Assembly: GCA_019155185.1 (NCBI GenBank)
Contig: CM032811.1
Span: forward strand, 8,700,075 to 8,764,074
Direction of reading: 5' to 3'
Origin: Beaufortia kweichowensis
Lineage: Eukaryota; Chordata; Actinopteri; Cypriniformes; Gastromyzontidae
DNA length: 64,000 nucleotides
Positions 48,844 to 62,300 of this stretch are shown one piece after another. The notes below the pieces were generated by a model. The model saw only the letters and a program-made list of their open reading frames with translations, searched no databases and was not told where the DNA came from. The translations under genes and the position numbers were made by a program. The number at the start of each line of letters is the position of its first letter. Within the stretch, counting starts at the first letter, position 1.

Positions 48844-48940
48844 ATTGGTCCTTCTGTTCGGTTGTTCCTGATTTTCTGCTTCCTATTGGTCAATCCGCTC
48901 AGTTGATTTCTGAAGTGGGCGGTTCCTTATTGCCCATTGG
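48844..48940 (-). promoter_or_regulatory. TMEM97 promoter: three CCAAT boxes and a GC box
   Basis: ATTGG (CCAAT on the gene strand) occurs at 48844-48848, 48885-48889 and 48936-48940, with GTGGGCGG at 48915-48922, 95-195 bases upstream of the start codon. No clear sterol regulatory element was seen. Confidence 0.6.
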
Positions 48941-49293
48941 TTAATAATCGTGGAGCGTAACAGTAAAGTACAACCCATACAAACATTGGCATGGTAACAC
49001 AGTATCTCACAAAATAATTTTATTAGAAATGAGAAATCTCCATTAAACATTTAACAACAGTTAGTTTCGTTCAATTTTAAGTAAAATAATATGGTAATAA
49101 TAAAGCGTGTTTTTTATTGACCTACTCTTATTGTTCAAGAATTTATTAAAAGTGTAATTATTAGAGTTGTGTCTACTTGTTAATGGGCAGAACCTACACA
49201 GAATTAAATCCTTAAAAACAAACCTGATTGTTACATGATAAAACATCATTAGAAAATGGCTACTAAAATTAAGTTTAAGTTGGAGTTTGTAAT

Positions 49294-52062
49294 TCATTTT
49301 TCTTCTGCATTCATGACTCTTTGGTTATCAACGTCCACATAATCCTGTAACATATTAAATATCTTATCACTTATCTACAGGACAAAGGTTTAAATATTAC
49401 AGAATTATGAATCATGACCTGAAATAACTCACCCCATCACTTTCCACAACGTTCTCCAAGATCCGGACAATGTCTGTAAATGAGGGTCTGGATGTGTACG
49501 GGTCCAACCAGCAGTCTTGCATGATCTGTTCTCTACATTTAAAAACAGCACATTAATTCACTTAAAGCAAAAAGCATCATATTCAAAACACTGTCGGTAT
49601 TATGGTTAAATATTGTTAGACTACTATTATAAATGAAGACTGAAATGTACTTATATTCTCACTCACATCTCTAGACGGCATGTGCTGGGGACTGTATTCT
49701 TACATCCAGCACAGATATTATACACCACCTGCTCAGATGTGCTCAGATTTGAATATGGCAAGGCACCTGTAAAATATAGTTAAAATTAATTGTTATTTTT
49801 TAACAATGTGTATTAAATATATGTATTAATTAAACCAGAATTTCATGTGAATTGTTTCTAACCAAACGTCTGCATCTCCCACAGCACTATACCGAATGCC
49901 CAGACATCGCCCTTGAAGCTATAGTAGTTGTTTCTGAAATATTCTGGAGGGTACCAGCGCAGAGGCACTTGCTTCTAACAGATCACATTAACATTTGGGA
50001 GAGAAAGTTTTAGGTGGATGACAGATGAGGATGACACTGGGTAAGAACAGTAGTGATAAATTATAAGTTCACCCTGTGTTGTTTTTTTCTGCTGCTGCGT
50101 CTGCTCCTCATATGGGTCAAATCCTTGGCTAGGCCAAACTCTGTTACCTTCACCTCCCATGGGAATCGGCTCACCAGAATATTCCTCAGAGCAAGGTCAC
50201 AATGCACCACCTGAATAATTCACAGAATATCATTCTTTCCATTCTGAATGGAAAGGACTTCATCATGTTTATGATGTAAACTGATGATGGTAAAAATGGT
50301 ATATTCAAAGAATGGCTTTGTGTGTGTGTCAGTTTGTGAAACCATTTTTGAGCGTAAATGTTCCATGGCCAGGGCGATGTGGTAGGACACGATAGTGAAT
50401 TGGCTTTGTAGTTCAGGGTCGGCGCTCAGTTGCTCTTTGTTCTTTTGAACGAAACTGCGCAGCGTGCCGTAGCTCATGAACTCCATAATCAACATATACG
50501 GCTCTGAGAAAACAAACACGTATTTTGTAAGGTTAAATGCTGCTTTTCTCGAGCTCAGTCGGTAGAGCATTACGCTATCAACACCAAGGTGATGGGTTTA
50601 AATGTATGTATGGGCTGCATAGTCGCTTTTGATAGAGTGTGTGACATACATTTAATACTAATTGCATTGTATTACCTAATCTAACAGTGTCTTAAGGCCA
50701 ATTCACACCGATTTGATGAATACCAACAAATATTCAAAAATTCAAAAAAAAGTATTCATTCAAGCTACCTTATTTTTACCCCCGGCAATCATACACATAT
50801 TATCATTGCGGTGTCAAGTTTTCACAGGTTTACACACATTTTGTCTAAAAAATGTAAAATAAATGTAATATAGTCAATAATGAAATGTTCAGTCAATTTA
50901 CCGTAAACATTTACTGAGGGTTTAAGAGATTCATTTTCTGTAAAGCTGCTTTAAAACAAAATGTATCGTGAAGAGTGCTTTAAAGAATGAGCACAAGACA
51001 GCAGTATATCTCACCCTCCGTTATATTCCAGTCTAGCAGCTGCATCACATTTTTATGATATGCCAGCTTTCTTAAAATAGCCACCTCATTCTCCATTTGC
51101 TTATTGGTGATACCTGCAATTCATTTTGTTTTGGTTGTTATTACGATTTTCATACAACTTGATATAAACAATACCTTTATTTTTAGTATGCATGAGAAAT
51201 ATTTCCTGTTTTACCTTCTTTTCCAATTTTGCAAGTGATCAGCAAGTGGCCTTTACAATTTCCTCTTGTCATTCTTGCTTTGTAGAAAACCCCTTCTCTC
51301 CCCACCTTTATGAGCTGGATAAGTCTCATGTCTGCTTTTGTAAACTGTGGAAGCTGAAGAGCATTTCTTCAAGTTATATGTTTACAGTCACATTTTCTTA
51401 TTGTTTTGTCATTTTAAATAAATAAACACTATTGTATCTATATAGTAAAACTACAGCATCTACTAAAGATTTATTTTAAATGGTATTGAAATGTAAAGAG
51501 GCTGACATTCACGTAAGACACTGTGCACCTGTTGACAAGGCTTCCAGGGTAATCTGCAGGTTGTTTGTTTGTTTGTTGTTTGTCGTCTCTGTAATGGATG
51601 TTCTACAAAATGGTCGGGTGTTTCAGGAATATCCAGAATGGTTGGAGATGGAGGGGGAGAATCTTGGGAAGGAAGTTGAAAGTTCACATCTGGTCTGGTC
51701 TGACTGAGCTGCCGTATGATCTTTTTCATTGACCGATACCTTAAATCAGAAACCAACTGTATATACGATACTTTTTTTACATTGAACTATTAATGTTATA
51801 TTACTACACAAATGAGTACAATGCAAAAGTGCATTAATGAAAAATACTTTTTTAGGGCAAGGCATCCAAACACAATGATGATGAAGATGGTAACAGCATA
51901 GACGCAAATTAGAACGATCTGTTCGATGTTCAGTTCTGTAAGAAAGAGATACAGTTTTCATCTAATGGCCATTAGAACCAAAATTTAGAACCATTTTTGA
52001 AAAAACATACAGTGTTATAACCATTAAAAACATATATATGAATACTCACTGAATCCGTCCAT
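49294..52062 (-). CDS. Single-pass membrane tyrosine-kinase-like protein, probable pseudokinase
   Basis: I recognise the fold, but not the gene with certainty; STYK1/NOK-like in plan. Exons on the minus strand: 52050-52062, 51848-51935, 51607-51739 (or 51529-51739), 51215-51353, 51015-51113, 50343-50503, 50073-50210, 49863-49974, 49667-49766, 49433-49532, 49294-49344, all in phase. The product is about 377 (or 403) residues. Order: a very short N-terminus; a membrane helix (IVLICVYAVTIFIIIVFGCLAL) at about residues 10-32; a Ser/Pro-rich linker; then a kinase domain. Seen: degenerate Gly loop VGREGVFYKA; Lys in LITCKIGKE; gatekeeper region MLIMEFMSYGTL; HCDLALRN in place of HRDLAARN; EFG in place of DFG; no Tyr in the activation loop; PLRWYPPEYF; GDVWAFGIVLWEM; and CWLDPYTSRPSF. 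The HCD aspartate stays, but the metal-binding DFG Asp is Glu. Tail DYVDVDNQRV could offer a phosphotyrosine. Confidence 0.85.
50541..50640 (+). repeat. tRNA-derived SINE in kinase-like gene intron
   Basis: Box A GAGCTCAGTCGG at 50551-50562, then GTAGAGCATTACGCTATCAACACCAAGGTGATGGG with a decayed box B (GGTTTAAAT), and GTCGCTTTTGATAGAG at the end. Same family plan as the element at 14011. Confidence 0.75.
51550..51580 (+). repeat. (GTTT)n microsatellite
   Basis: TTGTTTGTTTGTTTGTTGTTTG close to the uncertain 3' end of the third coding exon of the kinase-like gene. This repeat argues for the shorter exon ending at 51607. Confidence 0.75.
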
Positions 52063-52980
52063 AATGAAACCGGAAGACTCACATGTTGTTTAAAGTCATC
52101 TGAGTGAGTTTGTTTAACAATGCTAAGTGTAAAAAAGATAGAAGAAATTATTTAAATAAAAAAGCACACCGCACAACTTTCAATCTAACAAAACTTATAT
52201 AATAATCTTTAGCCTTAACAGTGATGTTTTAGACTGTGCAAAACAAAACAAACACCTAAAAAGCAACTATGTAATAACTTACAAAAAAATGTAAAGCAAT
52301 AGGTCTCGTCAACCCCAGGATGAAATCATTGTTCAGCCCTAACTGTTTTCTAAGCTCTTCTGCATGAGAACTCCATCATGTGAGCGTGCATGAAGACCAC
52401 TGAGTGCAAGGTGTTCTTTAGAAACACAAGCCACAATTCTAGACTTAAGCACTTGTGGTTTTTTAGCTCATTTCTATAAGTAGCACAGCATGTAGTTGGT
52501 GCACTTCCTGAGTAAAGCATGCTAACCTTTATATATAAAACCTACCAAAATTACACAATGGAATGAACTGTGAAATGAGGTGATTGTGATTCTTACTAGT
52601 TTAGTTTACATATGTCACTGAAGGGAAAAATCCTATAAAAATCTAATAATCAAGACGAGTCGTTAGTTAAAATGTCAAATGTGGCTTGAATTCAGGGTTG
52701 TATGTCAGACTGATTGCACTGGACATTATGAAAATAACAAAGGGAGGTGTGTGGTTTCCTCTTTGTTGCTCAAAAAAACAAACCATTTTCTTGCGAGTCA
52801 TGCACAATATATATTCACTCTCATGTACAATAGAATAGAAAACACACACGTAACTGTGTTTGGCTGTATTTAATTCATTTCTCGAATAATTGTTACAGAT
52901 CAACAGTATCACTCCATATACAACTACAAGTACATTTGTACAGATCATTTTCAAATACATCATTTTCATTGGCGTATTTA
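52063..52980. other. Upstream of kinase-like gene
   Basis: AT-rich, no exon recognised. It should hold the promoter of the minus-strand kinase-like gene (52063 upward), but no TATA box or CpG cluster is evident. Confidence 0.45.
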
Positions 52981-53017
52981 CAAAACGTTTATGTACATTT
53001 GTCAGTGCAATGTCAAT

Positions 53018-55032
53018 TTTATTCTTAAAACAACACTTTACAAAATAAAGTTCATTAAATTAATACATCTCTAGCATCAAAATTAATTTAACAAAATTAT
53101 GACTTACAACATAGACGAGGACACACATCAGTAGTTGATTGCACTACTAAAAAAGATCATTTTTGCCAAATTAATAAATTATCCCTGTATCAAAAAAATA
53201 TGTGAATGTTTAATTGTATATATATTACTATAATAGTAATACAGCTTTCACCAAAAGCAAACATTTATAATTCAAAGTAAAGCCAAATCAAGAAGAGTGA
53301 AACATTTGTTCAAAAAGCGACACTCCTATATCTTTTTTTAATTTGCAATTTTAAATATTTTTTTACTTTAAACATTAAATATCTAAAACTGTTTAGTTAA
53401 TTTTACTATTTGCATTAATTGTAATACAATTACAATTACAGTAATACAGTTTTGTTGATTTCACAGATATTTTTTTCTGACAGGGATAAAACCTTTCTTT
53501 GATGGCAAATATCCATGACATGGAAAATGTAAAGTACAGCAGCAAAGTAGATATGGGCACATGGGTTTAATTCCTCCTTACAAGAGGAGCTCATTCAGAT
53601 GATGAGCTGCTGAAAAATAAGAGCATTTTAATGTTTCATATATATTTTCACAGTGGTAATTAAAGTTTAGCTCTATTCTCAAGAGTCACTAAACAAATGC
53701 TACTAATAACCTGGAACTTCCTCCGACACAGAACGTTCAGCAGTTTAGCGAGAATGCTGTTCTCTAATCGCAAAAGTGATAACATGTTTGTTGTGAAAAG
53801 ACACACAACGGTTCATACAGCATCCTGCTTTTGTTCTAATGGTATTCAATGGTTCTCCGACAACTATGTACATGACCAGTGTGAAATTTTGGCTTGGACA
53901 TGTAAAGTCTCCTGTGTGAGAAATACATTGACAGATATGCATCTAGTAGCTGATTCACTCTGTTGTCAGCTGTTTTGTGACAGTGGTAACAGGAAAGCAA
54001 AGCGTTGTGTGAACACTACACTATTTTTAAGACTTAAAATGAGATTTGATCAGACCGCTGAGACTAAATCAGTAAGGGAATGTGATGGAAAGCCCCGTTT
54101 AAGCAAAGTGAACTACTGCATTAAAAAAACCTTAATGATAAAAATAACTCGGTATAAAAATAAAATAATAACTAAAAAAATATGATAAAGATATACATTT
54201 ATACTCTTTGAAAGAGGAATGAAGCTCAACAGTTTAAATAAAACCAAAACAACAACAAATATAGTATATGCATAATTTGGCAGCGGAGTGGGAGGATATT
54301 TTATTTGAATGGTAGAAAATATTCTTAAAATAAAATATTAACAAACTGAACTGAATTTTGTCCAAACGGTAATTTCAACTGCCCTCCAATGATATAATAC
54401 TGTCACATTGATTTTCTAACAGTTGGCTGATAAATTGCAAAGATGTGAGGTAGTGTATGAAAATCACTGGATATTTTACTGGACAAAAAGTCAGAAGCTA
54501 ACTATGACAAAACAAAACAAAACACAAAATCTTTAGAGAAACCTTTAGGGCTCTTTAATCTAACTATAATTTGGATCAATGCCATCTTTGATCAGTTTCC
54601 TAATTGAAATATTAGGCTCGATTTTAAGTGCATCAAGAGAAGTGGAAGCCTATCTCTGATACGTGATACAGAACATACATAATTTTTTTGTTATGTGATT
54701 TTTAGATTCGCCCATGTGCACTGCAGTATTAAAGATCATCCAGTTTTGCCCACCTAATAATGATAGTTTGGCTAATTTTCAGTCCAGTACTAAGTTAGTT
54801 GTTTGCTTGGCAACAATGACATACTCGCTCCAGTTTTCTCTTTGATTCACTCGTTCGGATGTTGCCTCACTCACCCTTCTTTCGTTTCAGGTACCTGTAT
54901 TCTGAAGTGGAGTTACAGCAGTCCACTCATTCACATATATTGTGCTGTCAGAATGACGGTTCTGTGGGGCAGCGCTGGTGGTTTAGTCCTCATTGCACCT
55001 CATGTCTTTTAAGAGCGTGGAAGAACACGACA
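53018..55032 (-). other. USP32 3' UTR (extent uncertain)
   Basis: Region beyond the USP32 stop on the minus strand. AATAAA hexamers on that strand lie at 54300-54305 and 53018-53023, so the 3' UTR is about 0.7 or 2.0 kb. The 162-codon plus-strand frame at 53697-54185 lies here and has no family resemblance. Confidence 0.5.
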
Positions 55033-56187
55033 TCACTGCAGCACACAGTACTTCTTGTAGTCAGATTCAAAGTCTTCATCCATGCTAGTGGTGTCTGCCA
55101 TCTTTTTCCCCTCTGTTTTTGGCAGAAACTGTGAGTAGTCCACTCCCTGCTGCTCATAGAACAGGATGTAAGCAGAATCGGTGTCGATCTCATCCGAGTG
55201 AACTTCCTGAAGAGAAGACATCAAACGTTTTAAGTGTTGCTCAATACTTTCATTCATCTGTGAAAAATATCTGAGCTTCTCTTTGCACAGAAAGCTGCGG
55301 AGTGTCAATAAAAATCTGAGATGTCAGAATAAACACAGCGGGATGGGATCTTACCTTGCAGCTGCTGTCATTGTAACAGTACCATTTTTCTTTGGGGTTT
55401 TTGGCATAAGTCACATAGTGTCCCCCTCCCATTATTCCTGAATGACACTGGAACCAAAAGAATAATCGTTTGTGTCAGTTTATAAAAGTGCTGTTTACAC
55501 TTGCATTTTTAACAGCATGCATTTTAACAATAAACTAGTAAACTAGTATAAAAATTTATTTTTAAGATGAACAACTAATTTCAGATCATAAAAATACAAA
55601 GTAGACATGATAAGACACTTACTGAGATTGCATATAAATTGTACAAGGGCTCCAAACAGATGTCATTTCTTTGGTGAGGGGTGTCCAGATCTGTGCTGAC
55701 CTCCGAGTGTCCATTACTAATGTCCTGTCCCAAACCATTTACCATGATGACATCACAATCAGTGCTTGAGGCATCCAGTGACCAGGAGTCCTGCATGTTT
55801 GCATCAGATGACATCACCGCCCCCTGATTCTCCCCCTCTGTTGCTGTGCCCTGCTCGGGCTCCATCTCGCTCTCCTTGCTGCTTATGACACTGCTGTCCA
55901 GGTTTTCTTTGCTGTTGGAGAGTCGATGTCTGCTGCCCAGCTGGGGCAGACGCAGACGGCCTGGTTTCCGTCCTGTGTTCCTCGGACTGCTACCAGGACT
56001 GCTGTTTCTGCTCAGAGGGCTGCCCACCCTTCTGATGGAGCATGGGGTGCCTGAAACAACATGCAGACCTCATGTTATGTTCATTTTACGGAGAGAGAGA
56101 GAGAGAGAGATAGATAGATAGAGAGAGATAGATAGATAGATAGAGAGAGAGAGATAGAGAGAGAGATGGAGGGAGAGAGAGAGAGAG

Positions 56188-56252
<65 letters not shown>

Positions 56253-56301
56253 TAGTTAGAGAGAGAGAGAGAGAGAGAGAGATAGTAGAGAGAGAGAGAG
56301 T

Positions 56302-56386
<85 letters not shown>

Positions 56387-59300
56387 CTCTGCCGGATGTT
56401 GGAGGACTAGCTACAGTAGTAGTGGAGATGGTGGATACAGAAGAGTCTCCTCTCTCCAGTCGTTGAAGCTCTTCCACCAGGCACTCGCTTTGGCTCTGTA
56501 GGCTCTGCATGCTGCCCATGTTGTAAGACACCTCCCGTGGAGCCAGAAACGCACTGGGGTCAAAGCTCTCTCGAGGAAACTTCACAATCTTCTGAGACTT
56601 GATCCAACGGCCGTTGACAAACTGGAAGCGTTTTAAATGAACAATCTGAAATAGGACACAGACAAACAATTAAAACAAGTTTAGTGTACACATGGTCTTG
56701 GCAACAGACGGCACACCCAACAGTCTGTTCACTGACCACTTCATGCATATTATGTATAAAAATTTTCTCAATCCGTCAAGCTGTGAGCAGATTACAGTAG
56801 ACTACAGTACACAGTGCACTCTACAAAATGCTTTTTTTCTCTCTGTAATAAAAGATTTTTAAGGAATTGCTCATTAGTTTTTAGTTTTTGTACACACCTT
56901 TTTGAGATTTACTGTTTTCTACATAAAATCATCCTACATGATATAAAGAACATTGCATTGCAACAACATAAATAACATTGACCGAGTAATGACATGTCAA
57001 AGATTGAAATCATAGTGATATTCATAGGTGAAATCAAACTTGCTTGTTGTCTCAAATTAGCCTGGTTTTTACAGACAGGGTCACAAATAATTGCAATAAT
57101 TTTCTGAGCAAATCCTGCACCCTAAAATACCAATAATACCAAAACAGATACACAGCACATAAGAAAACAGGAAATGAAACTCAGTGTTGCTAACCAGGAC
57201 AGGTGGTAGCCTCCAGAGGTCCAGTTTCTTGGTGGCCAGACGATGAGTCTTACACTTGGAGCAGTAATAAAGTTCATCCTCTCCCAGCTCTTCTTCACTG
57301 GTGAAGGCTTTTAGACAGCTGTCCAGACTTATGGGTTCTGCCTGAGCTCGTCGACTCTGCTCAACACTGGGATGCTCTTCAACTATCTGTTCACACACAG
57401 ACATATTAGCAATTAACTACTTGACACGTATCAACAGAACGACTCGGCAACTAAAACACTAAGATCACTACGTCTAGAATACGTCATATAACAAAAGCAA
57501 AATTGTGAATGCCGTTCCATGTTGGCTTTACTTCTGCCCAATCCCGAGCAACTAGTAAAAGTGCTGATTAAGACTCTTTCACTGACCCTTTCCTGAGAGG
57601 TCTGGTAACGGAGGTGCAGGGCGGTGGGGTCCCAGTCGACCGCGATGTAGGCATTTCCTAAAGACGCTCTGTCTTCGTTACACTCCACCGTGCAGCCTCT
57701 GCAAAACCTGGCAAAGTCACCGACAGCCCTCGTCAGTCACCAAAACTCACAGCGAAGATATGTGCACATCAGTACGAACTTAAATGTCTTACCTGTACCA
57801 AGGACACCAGGCACAGGAATTACCATCTTTCTGCACCACACGAAGAGTGAAGGGGTACTGATATCCCATGCTGTCATCACTAGAAGAAGACATCACGTCA
57901 CATAACAGATCATAGGATATTAAAGAAAACATTGTTTGAATACTACTGACCAGTCCTGAGCGTGATTGCTGGCCTCCTGTGGGGGCAGAGGGCTGGCGAG
58001 TCGGGACACCTGGATCCAAACGGCATCGTACAGGTCCTTTTTACTGGTGTGTACTGTACACGGCACGATCAGCGGCATGCCAAACAGACTGGGCCTGTTC
58101 TTCTGAGACGACAGGAAGTACAGCTCTGTCCGCATCTGAGGAGACAGACTTTGAACTTAGAAACCTTAAGAACTCAGCAGGATCCAATTGTGATACGAAA
58201 CTTCACTGCTCACCATCTTTCTGTGCATGGCGATGATGTACCCGATGAACGGGCTGTCTGGTACTGGCACGGCATGGCCATTTGGGATGCCATTGGCGAG
58301 GGGCTTCTCCGGGGTGCACGGAACCATGGTGCTCGGCATGCCGTTGGGAATGAGGCTGGACTTTCCTATGTGATTGTTTCCTGCTGTCCCATTGGCCACA
58401 GGTGATTCTAAAGAAACTATAACATAACTTGTTAAACACGTCTTAAAAGGACATTTTAAAGTTCAAAGTTAAAAAGTTACCTGTTTGTACTGGAGAAGTG
58501 AGTGAGGTGGGTGAGCCAGGAACAGGGATCTCAAACGCACATAAGAAGCCGTTCACAGAGTGTCGCACCTTCTGGTTGTCCTGAGGAAAGTTCTGAACCC
58601 GAAGGGAAGTTGTCTAATTAAAAGTCAAGCCAATATCAACAGTATCAGTATTTGGTATGGTTAGTTGAGCAGACCTTGATGTTGGATGTGTGGACTTCGG
58701 CCAGCAGGATCTGCTCAGGTTTCAAGCTGCACAGTTCGCTCAGCTGTTTCTTCAGGCCCATGTACTTCTCATCCATGTTGAGACGGAGGCCGTACCGCAC
58801 CGGAGTGGAGCCATCCAGTTTAATGACTGCCAATCAAAACAGGTTGTACGTAAAGCTGCTGTATAAGACATTTTGAGATGTCTTTTTCTGGATGAGCTTA
58901 CCTGTGATTTCTAAGTGCATGGAGCTGTCCATAGGCAGCGGCAGCGAGAGGAAGTTAAAAGGGTCGAAACGGGCGCTGATATGACCACAGGTTTTGCACT
59001 TCACCTGGGATCTGAGCTGCCCGTGGAAGAGGTCCACTATGATTGAACGATTTCTCCGCAAATGGTTTTCCCAAGCCTGAGAAGAGAGATGCATTTCAAC
59101 ACATTTGATTGTGAATTTAAGAACTCTCACGCTGCTTGTAGTTCCTGTTGCCGTTTTTTATTCACGAGTCATCAATATGGCCATTTTGTTTTGGTCGTGC
59201 CTAACTGATGAAAAGCTATACGAGTCTGACCTCAGTGGCTACTTCATGGTCCGGTCGTCCATCACTGTCCTTCAGCTCCACATACGGCTTCTCATGCACA

Positions 59301-62300
59301 CGATTCAAGTCTTCATGAAGCCCGTCCAATAAAAAGGCCAGGAGCTCCTGGGAATCTTGCTGCTGGAAGCCGTTGAATCTTGGAGCATACTTTGCTATCG
59401 TCCACTAAAAAGATGAGTGTCTGATTAAGCATTTTTATGGTAACGAATATATGGATTGATGATTGTGATTACGGTGAAATAAACTACCCACCCTTAGTTT
59501 CAGAGGTGCAATATTTTTCTGGGTTCCGCTCCAGAGTTCTTGTACTAAATCCCCATAGCATTTGGCCATGTGACCTCGCATTCCGATCGGATTGGTTCTG
59601 ATCGAAACACAGCTTATTGGTCAAAAGGTATGATGCAGAAAAATATTTTTCCACTCAGTTTCAAAGAGTGGTTTGGGGATTAAAAACCACCACCAACTCA
59701 TGTTGCCGTACCTGTTAAGCTCATAAAGATGTCGTCCTGAGATGAAATACTCAGTGAGTGGCTTGGTATTACTAACACACTGAATACTGGAGTTCATGAA
59801 GCATGTGTTACCCAGGTTACTCAAACCTGTGGCGCCTTTCTCGGTAGGGACTACAACAGAAATAGACCAATATTTATACACAATTTAATGAAAAGTTAGA
59901 TGAAGGTTAGTTGAAGTTTGGACCACTTGGGTAAGGTTTTGGAAAGTATTTCATCATTTGTTTGTTTTGATATAACTTAACATTACTTTGTTATGTCATT
60001 TCTTCATGGACTTTTGTTGCATCTGTTTGTTAATAATCTACTTTTGTTACTGGCTTTGTTAAGAAAATGGCTGAGAGAATTGTATTATAGCACCATCCAC
60101 AAGGTCAAATCCTGATTTGATTTAGATATTTGTGAATGGCTGAGCCATTTTTTGAACACTTTTGTTTTCTTAGTGTTTGTCAAATCTCTGGACATTACCT
60201 TTGTGTCTGTCGATTTTGCTGCTGTTTGCAATGAAAGACATTTCCTCTGGCCAGCTCATGTCTTTGTTTCGAACTGGAGAGAAGGAAACAATATTTTAAC
60301 ATTGTCTTTACTTTCGTTTTTATGCAACTATTCTCCCATTGAAAATCACAAACGTACCTTCAATGACTAAGTGCTGTTCGTCTTGAATTTTCAAACTTTC
60401 TAAAGTGTGATCTTCATCGTCCAGGAGCGTGAGGTAATTCTGATAAAAAGATGAAACCAATACATTTTTTTTTTATTACAACCTTAAAGCATTTTCTTAG
60501 ATCAATTGCATTGAATGTCTTTGATCAGAGTACAGTACTACTACATTTAATGCACTTTTATCCAGTATCTGTTGTGAAAGTTCCCACCTCGCTGTTGTAC
60601 AGCCAGAGGCGCATGTCCTCTTCTTTGATGCGTAACCTCTGGGACAGGTACTCGTGAATGTCTTTAATGGTGCCCATCCGGCTGAAACAGCCTGTGTATG
60701 CCAGCACTCGCTTCAGAGGGGCGTTTGGCGAGGGAACGTTACCTGTGTCATGAATAGAGCGGCCTTTAGCATTCTCTTTGTCACATAAAAAGAGACATAA
60801 CCTTGAGCATCACTACCCTACTGTGCTGTCAAACATTAAATAATGAACTTTTAAGTCATTTAGGTGACTCATCATTATCCAGGTTAAACATAACAAATTC
60901 ATTCTAAGACAACAGTGAAGGATTTAAAGATCCACTTCGTATGCATGCCATTCAATCAATCAATCAATCAATCACGAGACACACACATCAATAACACACA
61001 CACACACCCCCACGACCTGATTGACAGACTGAGGATTAGTTGTAAGGTAGCAGCAAGAAAGGGCAAAGGTCATTTTAAAAGGGGAACATTCATTAATTCA
61101 TTAGTCTGGGTGATCTTGATTACAAGCCAAATGTTTGCAATTAGTTCAGTCTTGTGAAAAACAACACACAAAATACATTAACATTTTCAGGGGTGATTAT
61201 TGATTTCATAGAACAAATGTTTGGATTGGTGTGATTGGAAAGCAATAAATCAAAGGAAATCAGGCAGAAAGCGGGTATCTCTTCCCACACCAAACAGTCT
61301 TCTGAGCCTGGCAGAGCCATGACTGAGTGGTGTACATAGTCCTACTTTAATTCAGGTTAACGTTGAGCTCACTGGCTCTTTCCAGGTAAACCTTTTTGAC
61401 CATTTTGACTGCAGCCCTAACTCGGTGAATGACTCAGAGCTGGCTGCCGGGATCAGGTTTGGGCTCATTAGTGTGTTCAATCAGTAATCCAGAGATCTGG
61501 TTTTGCCGAGACCAGGTTTAGGAGATTAGGGGAGATGGTCAAGGCGGTGGAAGGAGCCTCTCTCTTGCTGCAGGCTTACGTTACCTCGGGGCATGTGTGG
61601 AGGGAACATTCGCAGGCTGGTCATACCCATATTGACCCAGATGTTGGACTGAGGGGTGCGTGTGGCCGGCTGCTGTCGCAGGAAGAGAAGGTACCGGGGG
61701 AAAAGCTCCAGCTCTGGCTGGTTCGTGAGCATAGACACGATGACCTGGAGAGGAAGGGACGGTGTTAGTATCACAAAGAAAAACGGCATGAACTTTACTT
61801 TAAATACTAGATGTTTATGGATGCGTACCGGGCGGGGTAGGCTGAGATTGGCCCCATACCAGTGGTAAAGTGCCCTCCATACTGGCTCTGGCATGGTCTC
61901 AAAGTCTCGGCCAGCCATCAGCTGCAGGGATTTCTTCAGTCGTCCTCCTTCCATCGTCAGCGTGGGTGCCTATACAGAATAAATAAACACAAGCTCAAGA
62001 ATGGGATGAACGGGCGAAAAAAACCATATGTTTACTAAAATCTATTGTGCTAGGCAAAAAAAAGATTTCCATGATAATATGGGCTGTTACATAAATACAA
62101 GCCTGCAAATGTGTTTGTGACAAGGCATTACGGAAGCAAAACAAAAACGCTTTTAGCATCAAAAAAGGCATTCATTTTCCCGGCTACAAAAGTTGCAGAC
62201 CATTCATCACAAGATTAATTTCTTCTAGGTGATTTCAATCTCAAAACTGGCACTTTAATGTAGTTTCAGCTCGCTAAGCTACAATTAGATGGAATACAAG

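Noticed and set aside
53697..54185. 162-codon plus-strand open frame
   Set aside because: Lies antisense to the USP32 3' UTR, has no recognisable domain, and its composition follows the local AT-rich DNA.
54801..54815. X-box-like GTTTGCTTGGCAACA
   Set aside because: Sits in the USP32 3' UTR with one poor half-site; probably chance.
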